Notes: generated from the sequence alone by a model not told the origin. Positions 37,097-48,160 are shown, counted from the stretch's first letter. The stretch is DNA of 64,000 nucleotides from Guadua angustifolia (GCA_036346375.1 CM070520.1:49990198-50054197); one strand, 5' to 3'. A program made the numbers and translations.

Positions 37097-39204
37097 CTAA
37101 TACACTCATCCTGCGCTTCCAATGATTGTAGCGTCTGTAGGTCTGTCAGGTTCCCAAAACCCTCAGGGATGAACACACCACTACCCCGCCGAAAATGTCG
37201 ACCAGAACGGTCGCTCACTTTCTCAACAAATAGGTGCCTAAGCTTCTTCAGTTTGACAATCCCTCGTGGAAGTTCCTGTATGTCAGATCTATATAGGTCC
37301 AGTGTCAATAAGTTGGAAAGCTTCTCGATGGACTTTGGGAGCAATTTCACCTTTGAATCCCGTAGACCCAAATGACGGAGATTGAAAAGATCTCCAATGG
37401 CATTTGGGACAGCCATGATAGGTAGGCCACTTAACTCCAGCACTGACATATATCTTGACTTCTCCGCAATCGAAGGTAGTAGAGTGGATGAAGGCATGCT
37501 GTTGTCCAATGCGATCATGGATCGGAGGCGGTGCTCGCTTGAAATAGATAGAAGAATACCCTTCCTGAGTTTGTGTATTACCAATCTGCGTCCATCCTTC
37601 TCATCAGGATCAAATTCCCCGTGTTTATCCTCCTCGTATGTGACACCAAAACATTCCCTGCGACACAAATTCACTACCAACTCACGCACGATGTCATGCA
37701 TTCTGAATGTTTTTATCCTACCAAATGGGTTCCTTTGAATAAGTTGTAGCATGTTTCGATGAACCAATTCATTTAGATAGCCTTCTGCCACTTCCTCCAT
37801 CGTGCTCCGACCCCTTTTCTCGATGAAACCCTCTGCTATCCACAGCCGTACATGCTTCTTCCTATGGAAAAGATAGTCTTCTGGAAATAAGCTGCAGTGT
37901 AGGAAACAACTCTTCAAGTATGTCGGAAGGTATATGTAGCTCAAATGCAGAACATTTCTTACGTGATCCAGCCTTGGATTATTAATTAGCTCCCAGCTTA
38001 GCTGATCATGTATCCGTTTCCATTCCTCTGTGTTCTTGTCACGTACAAACAAGAGACTGCCGATAGAGACAATCGCAAGGGGTAAACCTTCACACTTGCC
38101 CACTATTTGCTTTGACAGAGCCTCAAGTTTTGCAGGACATTCATGATTTGGAAAAGCCTTATTACAGAAGAGTTCCCATGACTTGTCCTCTGATAGGGGT
38201 TCTAGTGTCAGTATCCTGTCTTGAAAAGCAAGGTGAGCTACATCAGCAATCCGTGTCGTGATTATTATTCTGCTCCCCTTGAGATTTGAAGTGAGTGCTT
38301 GAAAAAGGTCAGTGTATACTTCAAGAGTCCAAACATCATCCAATATAATCAAACACTTCCTTTCTTCCAAAAACCTCTTTAATGTATCTTGAATGGCTGT
38401 TATTTCCATGGTGGCAATGTTACTTGGAAGATTCTGTTTCTCTCTGAAAAGCTCCGTGATCAATCTTTTAAGGACATCTTCTCTGGTGTAAGTCTGTGAG
38501 ATGGAGAGCCATGCGTGGCAATCAAATTTCTCTCGTTCCTTCTTATAGACAATAGCTGCTAGTGCCGTTTTCCCGAGCCCTCCCATGCCATGCAGAACTA
38601 TTACAGAGCGTGCCAACTCATCATCTCCCAGCCACTGTACAAGTGTTTGCTTGTTATCTTTAATCCCAACGAGATCTTCCTCACCAAGGGAACGTGAAAT
38701 GCTTGCTAGATCAAGGGACTTCTGCACAATGTAGCTGGAGTTGGTAATATCCCCACTGTTGATCCTCGGAACCCATCGCTCTTTCGTCTGAGATAGGTGC
38801 ATAAGGTTGGTTTCTGCTTCCTTCACCATTGAAGCTATGCTGTTCAATGATAGCAGAGCTGTTGGTTTCTTGAACCGTTTCTTCAGATAGAATCTCCATC
38901 CGACATCTTGTTGCCGACCAACAATATAGAGGTAGTCATCCACCATGTCCTCGATCACATATGCTACCTTGCGCACCTCCTCCAACCATCCTTGATACAC
39001 TTGATTGTTGCGGATTCGAATGTCAATTTGAGAGAGGTAATCATGCACCACACGAAGCTCCATCATAACGCGACCCATTCTGCCCTGGAGCTCTGTCAGT
39101 TGCGTCACATACTTTGCAAACTGAGCACTGGCCTGGTTTGCTGCTTCGTTCCCCAGAGCGATGCCGATCTTTTTAATTGCTAGAAGAATCACAGTCTCTG
39201 CCAT
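37090..39204 (-). CDS. CC-NB-ARC-LRR (NLR) disease-resistance-type protein, LRR truncated
   Basis: This 704-residue frame begins at MAETVILLAI, a typical NLR start. An Rx-N type coiled-coil occupies residues 1-145, with an EDVID-like IEDMVDDY at 84-91. The NB-ARC domain has P-loop GMGGLGKT (206-213), kinase-2 LIILDDVW (285-292), RNBS-B GSRIIITTR (310-318), GLPLA (373-377), RNBS-D CFLHCSLFPEDY (433-444) and MHD (502-504). Short leucine-rich repeats run from about 586 to 695, and a TAG follows CIRP. Family members are usually about 900 residues, so roughly 150-200 LRR residues are missing. Such proteins are cytosolic or membrane-associated ATP/ADP-switch immune receptors. All switch motifs are intact, so a short NLR product is possible. 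It may equally be a recent pseudogene. Confidence 0.93.
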   Translation of the reverse strand: MAETVILLAIKKIGIALGNEAANQASAQFAKYVTQLTELQGRMGRVMMELRVVHDYLSQIDIRIRNNQVYQGWLEEVRKVAYVIEDMVDDYLYIVGRQQDVGWRFYLKKRFKKPTALLSLNSIASMVKEAETNLMHLSQTKERWVPRINSGDITNSSYIVQKSLDLASISRSLGEEDLVGIKDNKQTLVQWLGDDELARSVIVLHGMGGLGKTALAAIVYKKEREKFDCHAWLSISQTYTREDVLKRLITELFREKQNLPSNIATMEITAIQDTLKRFLEERKCLIILDDVWTLEVYTDLFQALTSNLKGSRIIITTRIADVAHLAFQDRILTLEPLSEDKSWELFCNKAFPNHECPAKLEALSKQIVGKCEGLPLAIVSIGSLLFVRDKNTEEWKRIHDQLSWELINNPRLDHVRNVLHLSYIYLPTYLKSCFLHCSLFPEDYLFHRKKHVRLWIAEGFIEKRGRSTMEEVAEGYLNELVHRNMLQLIQRNPFGRIKTFRMHDIVRELVVNLCRRECFGVTYEEDKHGEFDPDEKDGRRLVIHKLRKGILLSISSEHRLRSMIALDNSMPSSTLLPSIAEKSRYMSVLELSGLPIMAVPNAIGDLFNLRHLGLRDSKVKLLPKSIEKLSNLLTLDLYRSDIQELPRGIVKLKKLRHLFVEKVSDRSGRHFRRGSGVFIPEGFGNLTDLQTLQSLEAQDECIRP

Positions 39205-40206
39205 TACACTTCAAGAGTTGGCTAATGTGTCAGTTCTGGGTAATTTAGTTTCATTCCATATTTTCCTCGATATCTATCATAGAATCACCATCTGCGAAAT
39301 GAAGCAAGCATAGAATGTATTAATCCGTTCTGCTAGTAGCATTTCCCAAAACACTTAAACTCTACTAACCCAATGGAAAGGTGAAATAACCGAACACCAC
39401 CCCCTTCCCCGGCCCACCAAACCCTTTCTCCTTACAATTAATCTATCTAACCCACATAATCAACACAAAGCAATACTGAAGACAAGAAGGTCCATTAGAA
39501 TTCTAATACACTTGGGCTGCGGTAAAGCCAACTGCAGCGAAGTCAATATTGTTAACTGACAAGAACAAGTGCCATCAACCAGGTAAACAGGAGCGAAGAA
39601 TCTTTCTGAACATACATACCAGCTCGTCAGACCTTGGCGAAACTACAGCCGCTACAAATTAAGAAGCTCTCAGGCTCGTCCTTATTTCCTAAAGAAGTCC
39701 TTATTGTGCTCTGGTGCTGGAAGAATTCCCAAAACATACATAGTATATTGCTATTGGACATCCAAACAAGATAAGAGGGAGGAAGGGTTGATAAATATGA
39801 CATCGTTAAAGATGCGACACACCTGCCTTCTAATAGCTTTGATCCGGCGAGATTCGATGCTGGGCTTGTGGTGTCCTCCTCGTGCGTTTCTGAATCTGTA
39901 AGCATCAAAGATGTCTCATGGCTTGTTGAGTGGTGGATGCTAGTCCTGTTGCTCTTGAAGTCATCAAGAACTGAAGAACCTGCAAGTCAATGAAGCTTAG
40001 CTGCGGAGCCTGTGGCGTGTAAGTAGTCTCGATTATTGTCCAACATGCTGCATTATTTTAAACGACTGCCCTGAATGCAGAACCAATCACTTCATTTAAT
40101 TGTTCATGGACGCCATTGAAGATGCTATATAGTGCTGTGATAATTAAGACGTTCCATCTACTAAGACAAACAGCAAAAAGAATAGTGTCAAAACAGTAAA
40201 AATTAC
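39205..40206. other. Region upstream of the NLR
   Basis: It should hold the NLR promoter and 5-prime UTR on the minus strand, but I cannot place a TATA box or start site with confidence. Small frames near 39627-39908 have no recognisable homology. Confidence 0.4.
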
Positions 40207-40330
40207 TATTTATGCTGACTTTGTCTTTTTCATATCTTTCAAATGCGATTGAGTTTCAACTTCAAATTTTGCAGGATTGTAGAGGTTCACCTCCCTTACA
40301 TGTGGTAATTTTTTGAGAATTTTTCAAAAC
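40207..40330 (+). repeat. Single unit of the AT-rich repeat seen at 6.3-7.3 kb
   Basis: It shares CATATCTTTCAAATGCGATTG, TCAAATTTTGCAGGATTGTAG and TGTGGTAATTTTTTGAGAA with the array. Confidence 0.65.
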
Positions 40331-40395
40331 TTCTACAGGTGGTTTCCACGGAGTTTTCATGGAATTGGTGGTATTCACCAGCCTTTTCCGTACTC

Positions 40396-40945
40396 CTGGG
40401 AGTACATACTCCCACCTCTAATATACCACTTAAATGAACACTTTATACTTCTTTATCACTTTCGGTATACTCCAATAATAATTCTAAGATACTCCAATGC
40501 AACATGGTTGAAAAAAATCATCAAAAACTCTTTATTTTTTTACTACATACACTTTTCCATATGTAAAAAGAATATATAAACAAATATTGCTATAAAGGGT
40601 GGACTTTAATGAATTTTTTTGTGGAACTCACTTTAGAGTATCTTCTAATTAGTATTAGAGTATACTCAAAAGGATAAAGAGGTATAACAACATCGTTTAG
40701 ATGGTATCTTGAAGGTGAATCGTACACCGAGTATGGAATCATTTTCCTATATAGGAAAATGATTCCATACTCCTGTGTATGTACTCCCACCTCTAATATA
40801 CCGTTTAAATGATATTGTTATACCTCTTTATCCTTTTGAGTATACTTTAATATTGATTATAAGATACTCCAAAGTGAGTTTCATGAAAAATTTCATTAAA
40901 ATCCACCTTTTATAGCATAATTTGTTTACATATTCCTTATACATA
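40396..40945. mobile_element. Fold-back MITE-like element, with a third partial arm
   Basis: A palindrome is centred between 40750 and 40751 (a 22-base perfect inverted pair around CCTATATAGG). It extends with mismatches to about 40560 and 40940: TATACCTCTTTATCCTTTTG, AAGATACTC, GTGAGTT and TTATAGCA appear on both arms in opposite orientation. A further copy of the right-arm sequence lies at 40396-40580 in direct orientation. No coding capacity. The superfamily is unknown, since I could not define target duplications. Confidence 0.75.
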
Positions 40946-41511
40946 TGGAAAAGGGTATGTAGCAAAAAACCGTTTGTTAATTGAGTTATGAATAAAAAGT
41001 TATGGCTAAAATAAAGTAAGAACAGAATCACATACAAACTAACAAATGTGCTTACTAGTTGTTTCGGCCACCCTTACTGCTTCACTAGTTGCTTCATTTT
41101 CTAGTTTGTATACAAGTCTGTTATTTTTTTATTTTAGTTATAACTTTTTATTCGATACTCCGATTCACGAACAAATTTCACTAGTAGATTACTGATGACT
41201 AGAGGAACAACATGATAAAAGTTTCACTAATAAATGTTGCATGAATCAAATTTTACTGCTAAAATGAACATCGATTTACTCTTTGTATGATAGTAAAACA
41301 TATATATATCGATAGTAAAATCTATATATAAGGATAGTAAAATTTGTTACTAGCCAGGAAAATTAATGTTTATTAATGAGACTTATGGATTTTACTGTCT
41401 TTTACTCAAAGTATTACTACACCTGTGTATAGCACTCTTATCCAGTAAAAAGCAACTATCGGCGTACTTTGCACCAGGGTACCCACTCCGCCGCACAAAG
41501 GCGTGCGTGGC
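40946..41511. other. AT-rich stretch with AGTAAAAT repeats
   Basis: GATAGTAAAATCTATATATA words at 41285-41345 recur at 47312-47372, and TTATAACTTTTTATTCGATACTC is nearby. No gene. The last about 50 bases before the solo LTR are GC-rich and may belong with 44603 onward. Confidence 0.45.
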
Positions 41512-42081
41512 TGTAGGGTCGAGGATGCGCCTAGAGGGGGGGTGAATAGGCGTTTTACGAAATTCGATGACTCACTAATTATTCGCCCTAATCAACCCCT
41601 ATGTCAAAACCTTCTCAATTATAATGCGGAAGCTATAAACTAGGTTTTGACAATTACAGCCTAAATCAACTAGGCTCACTAATGCACTAACTAATTATGT
41701 CTCTATACTAGAATTGCTAAATTGCACAATCAAATAATACTAAGCAATTCTAATACAATCAAGCAATTGATAAATATGCAAAAGGTAAATACTTGAATGT
41801 AAAGAGACAAGAGACAACCGATGTTTTTCCGTGGTGTTCGGAGACTTGCCGGTCTCCCCTAGTCCACGTTGAGGCAAGCCCACACTTGGACCGGCTCCCG
41901 CTCGAGCACCCGCCTCTTTCCACTAGTCGTGGTTTTTCACGCTTGCGCGTAGGCTCAACCCGAACCTTCACAAACTTGACGGGGCTTCTCACACCTCGAG
42001 AGCTCCTGCGCACGACGCCTACGCCGTCTAGGAGTCGGCAACCTCCAAGAGAATAGGCCACTCCTCCATTTGACCTTCACC

Positions 42082-44185
42082 GAGCACAACACATGTGCTC
42101 CGGCGATCACCAAGTGCAACACATGCACAAGGACCTCACTCAAGTGCAACACATGCACAAGAGCTCACTCAAACCACTCCTAATTGCAACACATGCAATT
42201 AATTCACTCTTTAGCTCAATAATCAAATGTGAGTGTGCAACACATGCAACACCTCACCCAAAACCTCAAACACAGCACCAACACCTGCCCCAAGCCCCCC
42301 CAAGGGGGTATTTATAGCCCCCTCCAAGAAAACTAGCCGTTTGGGGGCGAAATGGGCAAAACTCAGGAAAATACGGTCATATCGGGCCTTCCCCGGTCAT
42401 ACCGCCCCTCACAGACCAACGGTCTGATTTTCGACCGTTGCACGGCCGGTGCAACCGCACCACGGCCGGTCACACCGCACGGGCGGTCATACCGCACCTT
42501 GGCCGGTCATACCGCCCACACAAAATCAGCAAACACCGAAAATCAGACGCTCTGGAAAAAACACACCGCATGTGCCCCGGTCACACCGCTCGGCCGGTAT
42601 GACCGCACAGGGGCCGATCATACCACTCCGATTTTTCCCGATCTCTTTTCCGATAAACCGAAAACCATTCTTCGAGACAATAAATGATCAACACATGATC
42701 ATGCACCCGTGCAAAACACATTTGCACCAATTTAGCTCACGCTCGAAGAATTCAACCGAATTGCAAAAACACATTTCGCAAACAAACACCAAACTTACGC
42801 GTTCAACCCTCTAGCCATGTAAGGATCAACACATGATCCCGACACTTTGCAAAACACATTTGCAAATGCCAACACATGCTTTAGGATCGACACGCATAAC
42901 TCCAACGCTCATTTGCAAAACACATTAGCACAACCGCAACCAACTCCAAATGACGAAAACACATTTCGCCAACATCCAACTCAAGATCTATTTGCAAAAC
43001 GTATTAAGCAAATCAAACTCGAGTTTATGAGATTAATCCCCCTAGCCATGTGAAGGTCAACACAAGACCGGTCAACTTGCCAACACCGTTGCAAGCCCCA
43101 CTCACATGCTCTCGGGATACGGACTCATAAACCTCGGTTTATTCGACAACGAACTTGCAAATAACGCAATAAAACCATTTCATGCTTGAGCACTACTCTT
43201 TGCAACACATGCAAAAGTCTAGCTCCAAGCAACGCCAAATCAAACTAACACCAAAACCAATTCAACCGTATGAGCCCTTTACTTGCAACACATGCAAGCC
43301 TCTAGCTCCATACGACCACACAAACACCGAAACGTGCTTGAGCTCTCTCCTTTTGCAACACATGCAAAACTTAGCTCCAAGCAACCACAGGGTTTTTAGA
43401 AAATGTTTTGCGAAACCAAAACATGAAGCTTCAACATTTGCAACACATGCAAAAGTGAACTTCACGCAAAAGCCAACGCATTAGCTTATCCTATTTGCAA
43501 CACATGCAAATCAAAGCTACACGCGAAAACCAAATCCAAATGCTCTTCCTCTTTGCAACACATGCAAATCGGAGCATAAACCAAATAACCAAGCATAAGC
43601 TTAACCCATTTGCAACACATGCCAAATGGTTGACCCTTATGCAAAAACTAAATCAAATAAGATTTGAGCTTGAGTGACACGGGATTGAGATCATCAACAC
43701 ATGATGAAACTCAAGCGAAAGAGGTAACCCCTCTTAATAGTACGGCGGTAAAACCTTAGACTCAAAGACTACAAAAGTCCTTAGCCTATCTAGTTATACC
43801 TTTGCCGCCGTGCGCAATCCCCTTTGGGGTCTTTATAATCTTCGCATATTTGCTCCCCCGGGATATCACTTGACTCCTCTTCGGGATCCACTCTTGGCGT
43901 CCATCAACTCATGATGCCGTCCTTGTCCCGTTTTCATCATCTCATTCATCTTTGGACCTAACTCAAACATAACTCATGAAACTTATTAGTCCAAGATGCA
44001 TGGTTGTCTCAATTATCTCTTGCACTCCATTAACACATAATGGATGCCTTTAGATCAATTGAGCACAACCTAAACCAATTGAAATGATTGTAAATGTGTC
44101 TTAAGTATAATAATGCAACACATGCTTAATTATACTTAAGAACTATCCATTTGTCCTTAATTAATCACAAACCACCATCAACACA
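42082..44185 (-). repeat. Series of mini-hairpins with a constant ACACA loop
   Basis: About 20 short inverted repeats share the loop ACACA (TGTGT on the LTR sense strand), with different stems. Examples are GAGCACA/TGTGCTC at 42082, GTGCA/TGCAC at 42114 and 42144, TAATTGCA/TGCAATTA at 42181 and ATGATCA/TGATCAT at 42683. Others are GTGCAAA/TTTGCAC near 42708, GGATCA/TGATCC near 42823, CGAAA/TTTCG near 42956, TTTTGCA/TGCAAAA near 43352 and TCCATTA/TAATGGA near 44024. Stems are 5-8 bp and mostly perfect. Confidence 0.9.
42310..42316 (-). promoter_or_regulatory. TATA box of the solo LTR
   Basis: On the minus strand GGCTATAAATACCCCC matches the TATA region of the other two LTRs (GGCTATAAAAGGGG). 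Confidence 0.7.
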
Positions 44186-44602
44186 TGATGAAGTGTTCTT
44201 TAACGATTAACAAGACAAATGAACTCAATTTAAATTATCATTTAAATTGACTCTTCAAGTTAGAGTGTGAACTCCCCCTAAATATGTGCATCTATGTAAT
44301 ATATGGATTGGGAAACATGATGCATATTTTGTGGTTATTTCAATGGGAATATTCATACTTTAACTTGAATCCAAAGTATGCAACTAATACTAAAATGAAC
44401 ATGCATACATACCTTGGTTTTCATACATACCTTGGTTTTCCATTTTTTTCAATGTGATGAGACTAATAAAAGATATTCTAAATAAACAAGTTAGTCTCGA
44501 TATAAGATTTGTCATTAATAACAAAATCACATTAAATGGATAATCTCAATATTAGATTTGTCATTAACACCAAAACCATAATTAATGAAGGTTGAACTTA
44601 CA

Positions 44603-45197
44603 GTGGCCCGCGTGGCGGCTTGGCAGGCAGGAGGCCGAGCACGCCCGCCGCCAAGTGTCGATCCACGTGGCGCCCGGCGCAGTGGGCGAGACGCCTGCCT
44701 GCCCGGCGCCCGATCACATGGCGGCTGGCACGCGGCGGCGAAAGCACGCCTCGCGGCCAGTGCCGTCCACGTGGCGCCGGGGAGCGGTGGGCGAGACGCC
44801 CTTCTCGCCCGCGCCCGACCACGTGGAGACTGCAGCGGCGGCGAAAGCACGCCCGCCGCCGTGCCGGGTCCACGTGGCGCCCGTGCAGTGGGTGAGGACG
44901 CCTGCCGCTCGGCGCCCGATTCACGTGGCGGCTCGGCAGCGGCGGCGAGAACGCCCGCCGGCAGTGCTCGTCCACGTGGCGCCGGTGAGCGGTGGCGAGG
45001 ACGCCTGCGCCGCCGCCGCCAAGGTGGGAAGTGGTGGCCGCCTCAAAGTCTCCTTACCCTATCGTACCATGTCGAGGCGGTCTGGCTGTGGTCGTCCGTT
45101 GATTACAAGGAATCCCGCTAACAAGCCCATTCCTCTGACGCCTATCACCTACCCGTCGCAAATGAGTCACATCCCGGGCGGACCGGGCGAAGCCATG
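44603..45197. repeat. GC-rich tandem repeat, period about 105 bp
   Basis: TCCACGTGGCGCC recurs at about 44661, 44768, 44869 and 44970, with shared GAGACGCCTGC and GGCGGCGAAAGCACGCC boxes between. All frames are open and none resembles a protein. It precedes a Gypsy-like LTR, so it is probably the internal region of that element. The solo LTR at 41512 inserted at its left. Confidence 0.7.
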
Positions 45198-45650
45198 TGT
45201 CGGCATTTAATGAGGCTAGAAGAACGGGACAACACAGGAAGGAGTAATAAATGTATGTAGATCAGCATGATGACCCCCTTTTACCTACCCCCGTTAGCCT
45301 GGCCTATATAAGGGCACCCGGGTGCATGGGGAAAGGGGGTCGAAGGTCGAAAGACGAACAACCAAGAGTTCAAGCACTAGAGCCTAGGAACGAACTTGTA
45401 ATCCAAAAGCTCTGTACTAGCTTCATACACTCGATAATCAATCTAGCAGGACGTAAGGCTATTACCCTAGCTGAGGGGGCCTGAACCTGGGTAAAATCTT
45501 TGTGCCATCTTAGTTCATAGGCGCCGAAGTTCCTCCATGTGGGAGTCCTTAAGGTTTTCACTCGCTAGGGTTTGCCAGCCACGAAGACGCCCTCCTACTG
45601 AACCAAACCCGGTCTGTAGACTCGGGCCTGTCGGGTTGAATACGCCGACA
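45198..45650 (+). repeat. Gypsy-like LTR, 453 bp, probably a 3-prime LTR
   Basis: The ends are TGTCGGC and GCCGACA. A TATA box (TATATAAG, 45305-45312) and a U5 with AACCCGGTCTGTAGACTCGG are typical of plant Gypsy LTRs. The flanks (CCATG and GCAAC) do not match, so it is more likely the 3-prime LTR of a truncated element than a solo LTR. Confidence 0.6.
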
Positions 45651-45689
45651 GCAACATATCCTGTGTTTTCTAAAGTTCATGAAAAACAC

Positions 45690-45805
45690 ATGCACATATT
45701 TTCAAAAACTCTCAAAAAATTGCCATATATAGAGGAGATGAGATTCTACAAACCTATAAAATTTGAAGATCAAAATCAATCACATTTGAAAGTTATGACT
45801 AAATA
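45690..45805 (-). repeat. Inverted unit of the AT-rich repeat family
   Basis: TCAAAAACTCTCAAAAAATT, GAGATTCTACAAACC and TATAAAATTTGAAGATCAAAATC are the complement of the 6.3-7.3 kb array unit. Confidence 0.65.
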
Positions 45806-46195
45806 AAAAAAAGACAGATTCATGTACAAGCCTTAAGTAGCATTTATTAGTCATTTATGTACAAACACGTTTAATCAACTGGACAGTCACGTGGGCTCGG
45901 TTGGTAAAGCAAACCTGGCTGGCATGTAGAATATGCTATTCTACATGCAGCTGTAGAATAGCATTTACACACACACACATATATATATTATATTATATAT
46001 ATGAAAATGGTTCATGTATGATATTGCTTGCTTCTGAAGCGTCAAATTCTAACCCCATCTATGAAAATAGTTTTCATAATGAATGTATTTATATATTTAC
46101 TGTTTGAGACCAATTTATTGGGTCTCTTGTTGTTGCCCTTCTCAAAGTTAATAGTATATTTGGCATCTCAGTGTTTCTGTATATATCATGCTCAG

Positions 46196-46782
46196 GATGA
46201 TATACAAAAGGAGGCTCAAACGACGAGCTTGATAGATCACCCCAATGTCATCAGGGCTTATTGCTCATTTGTTGTCAATCATAACCCTTGGGTGGTAATA
46301 CCATACATGGCAGAGGGTTCATGTTTACACCTAATGAAGGTTGCTTATCCTGATGGTCTCGAGGAGCCTGTGATCGACTCTATTCTAAAGGAAACATTTA
46401 AGGCTCTAGAGTATCTCCACAGACAAGGACATATCCATCAGGATGTCAAGGTTAGCTTTTCTAATATGTGATTTATTTGGGCTATTTTTATCAGTGCTTT
46501 TGGTCAACATAACATTATGCAGGCGGGCAATATCCTTATTGATAGTCATGGTGTAGTAGCTTGGGGATTTTGGTGTCTCTGCTTGCATGTTCGACAGAGG
46601 TGATAGGCCAAGATCCAGGAATACATTTGTGGGAACACCATGCTGGTAGCTGCATTTTTCTAAATTTCTTCTGCTAGAGGTTCAATAAGTATATGATAGT
46701 TTTTAAAAATATTTTCTTTTTCTTATTTGGTGTTTAGGATGGCTCCAGAAGTTCTCCAGCCTGGAGCCGGATATAATTTCAA
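46196..46782 (+). pseudogene. Fragment of a Ste20/GCK-like (BLUS1/Fray-type) protein kinase
   Basis: Three exon-like pieces keep intron phase and splice signals: 46196-46450 (DDIQKEAQT through HPNVIRAYCSF and GSCLHLMK to GHIHQDVK), 46523-46645 (GNILIDSHG to FVGTPC) and 46738-46782 (MAPEVLQPGAGYNF). They correspond to the middle of a serine/threonine kinase domain of the plant Ste20-like family that phosphorylates partners in stomatal and stress signalling. The HRD motif reads HQD, and one base is missing at DFG, which shifts the frame. The N-terminal lobe start, the glycine loop and everything after the activation segment are absent. It is therefore a non-functional fragment, possibly moved by a transposon. 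Confidence 0.8.
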
Positions 46783-47099
46783 GTATATTACTGATATCAT
46801 CCTATGCTATCTTTGCTACTTTAGAAAACATTTGGATCCTTGCTAGATGCCACATGCTTATTTTGATTGATCCATAACATGACCATTATTTTATTACTAT
46901 AAACTAGTTATGTGCGCTGACATACTGCGCTATTAGTACATCTGAGAATATGCAAGTATTGTTTCGGAATTTAGTTTCACGTTGAATGCTGAATCACTAT
47001 CTTGAACAATCAAGCTAATGTTTGTTGGTCTTATGGGGTTTGTTTGAGATATATCTTATTATTATTGTCATGTATTCATATGGTTTGATTTAACATATA
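46783..47099. other. AT-rich sequence after the kinase fragment
   Basis: It begins with intron-like sequence following a GT donor, but no further kinase exon appears. Nothing else recognised. Confidence 0.4.
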
Positions 47100-47310
47100 T
47101 TACTTTATGTATACGTGCATTATCCGTTCTCGAATTATCCATTCCCGATCCGAATCCGTCATATATCCGACCCGTATCCGTATCTCGAATTATCCGGATT
47201 CGTATCCGGATCCGGTTAGCCCGTATCCGGTTCCGAATCCGGGAAAAAATATGGGTTAGGATACGGGAAGAGCAATATCCGCCCGTATCCGACCCGTTTT
47301 CACCCCTAAT
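47100..47310 (-). mobile_element. Truncated hAT (Ds-like) end
   Basis: CGACCCGTTTTCACCCCTAA near 47290-47309 is the complement of the TAGGGGTGAAAATGGGTCG terminus at 49070. Subterminal ATCCGGAT/CCGTATCC repeats and GGAAAAAATATGGGTTAGGA also match. No opposite end was found, so only one end survives, in opposite orientation to the complete copy. Confidence 0.7.
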
Positions 47311-47633
47311 CGCATGGCAGTAAAATCTATGTATGCCGATAGTAAAATCTATGTATACAAATAGTAAAATCTGATTTATACAGTGAGATTTATATCAATA
47401 TGTAGCTCTCATCGTCAGTATGCCAATAATGAAAATCGTTCATGAATCAGAGCTACCAATAAAAATTTATGGCTAAAACAACAAAAAAGATTCACGTACA
47501 TACAAGGGAATAACATATTTATTAGTTCGGTTGGCACGTTACAAGGGAATAACACACAAAGCGCCATCACACGAAGCGAGCCACCAACGTGTAGAATAGT
47601 TTAATCTGCGCGTAGGCACAGAATAGCGGCACT

Positions 47634-47664
47634 GTATGTATGTATGTATGTATGTATGTATGTA
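47634..47664. repeat. Tetranucleotide microsatellite (TATG)n
   Basis: About seven to eight uninterrupted TATG units are followed by a short TACG/TACA inverted stretch. Confidence 0.9.
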
Positions 47665-48160
47665 CGTACATACATAAATATATACTATATGCATGTATGT
47701 ATATGTGAATTTCTTTTTTTCTTCAAATCCAAAACATATTATATGTGTGTGTGTATATATATGCATGCTATCTACATATAAATATAAACAGCTAGTGGGA
47801 TTCACGATGCATGAACACATTATTTCATAAGGGTTAGAAATTCCTTTGTTAATCCCTAAAAAAACATAGAATTCTCTCATTAATTAAAAAGAAAAAGAGA
47901 AGGATCTACGACACTTATTTTTGTGGGGCCAGATTACAACAGTACAGATTAACCAGAAATAGATATTACAGTCGTTACAATTGTATAATACATAAACTAT
48001 AAATAGACATTAGGATTGTATAACAAATACAATATTTGTAATATTTCACCATGTATTATATGCTATCTATTTATCTATATATCTATACCTATACTAATTA
48101 GACACTTTGAGGAAGCTTCCATGTTAACTAGAAAGACTTGTTGCCTATCTCACGACTGAG
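47665..48160. other. AT-rich sequence, no gene seen
   Basis: Low-complexity TATA and ATCTAT stretches. No homology recognised. Confidence 0.5.

Larger units (their letters stand above)
41512..44602 (-). mobile_element. Solo LTR of the SIRE-like Copia family, minus orientation
   Basis: Read on the minus strand it begins TGTAAGTTCAACCTTCATTA and ends CTCGACCCTACA, matching both LTRs of the element at 49865-61900. A perfect 5-bp target duplication GTGGC flanks it (41507-41511 and 44603-44607). At 3091 bases it is about 340 shorter than the other two LTRs. It retains the TATA box and the mini-hairpin series. Confidence 0.93.

Noticed and set aside
39627..39908. Small gene upstream of the NLR
   Set aside because: Single short frame of 93 residues with no homology I recognise; may be NLR leader sequence.
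44585..45260. Frames of 178 and 222 residues
   Set aside because: They cover a 105-bp GC-rich tandem repeat and run across the solo-LTR and Gypsy-LTR boundaries.
46196..46782. Functional protein kinase gene
   Set aside because: No N-terminal lobe, HRD changed to HQD, frameshift at DFG, and no exons after the activation segment.
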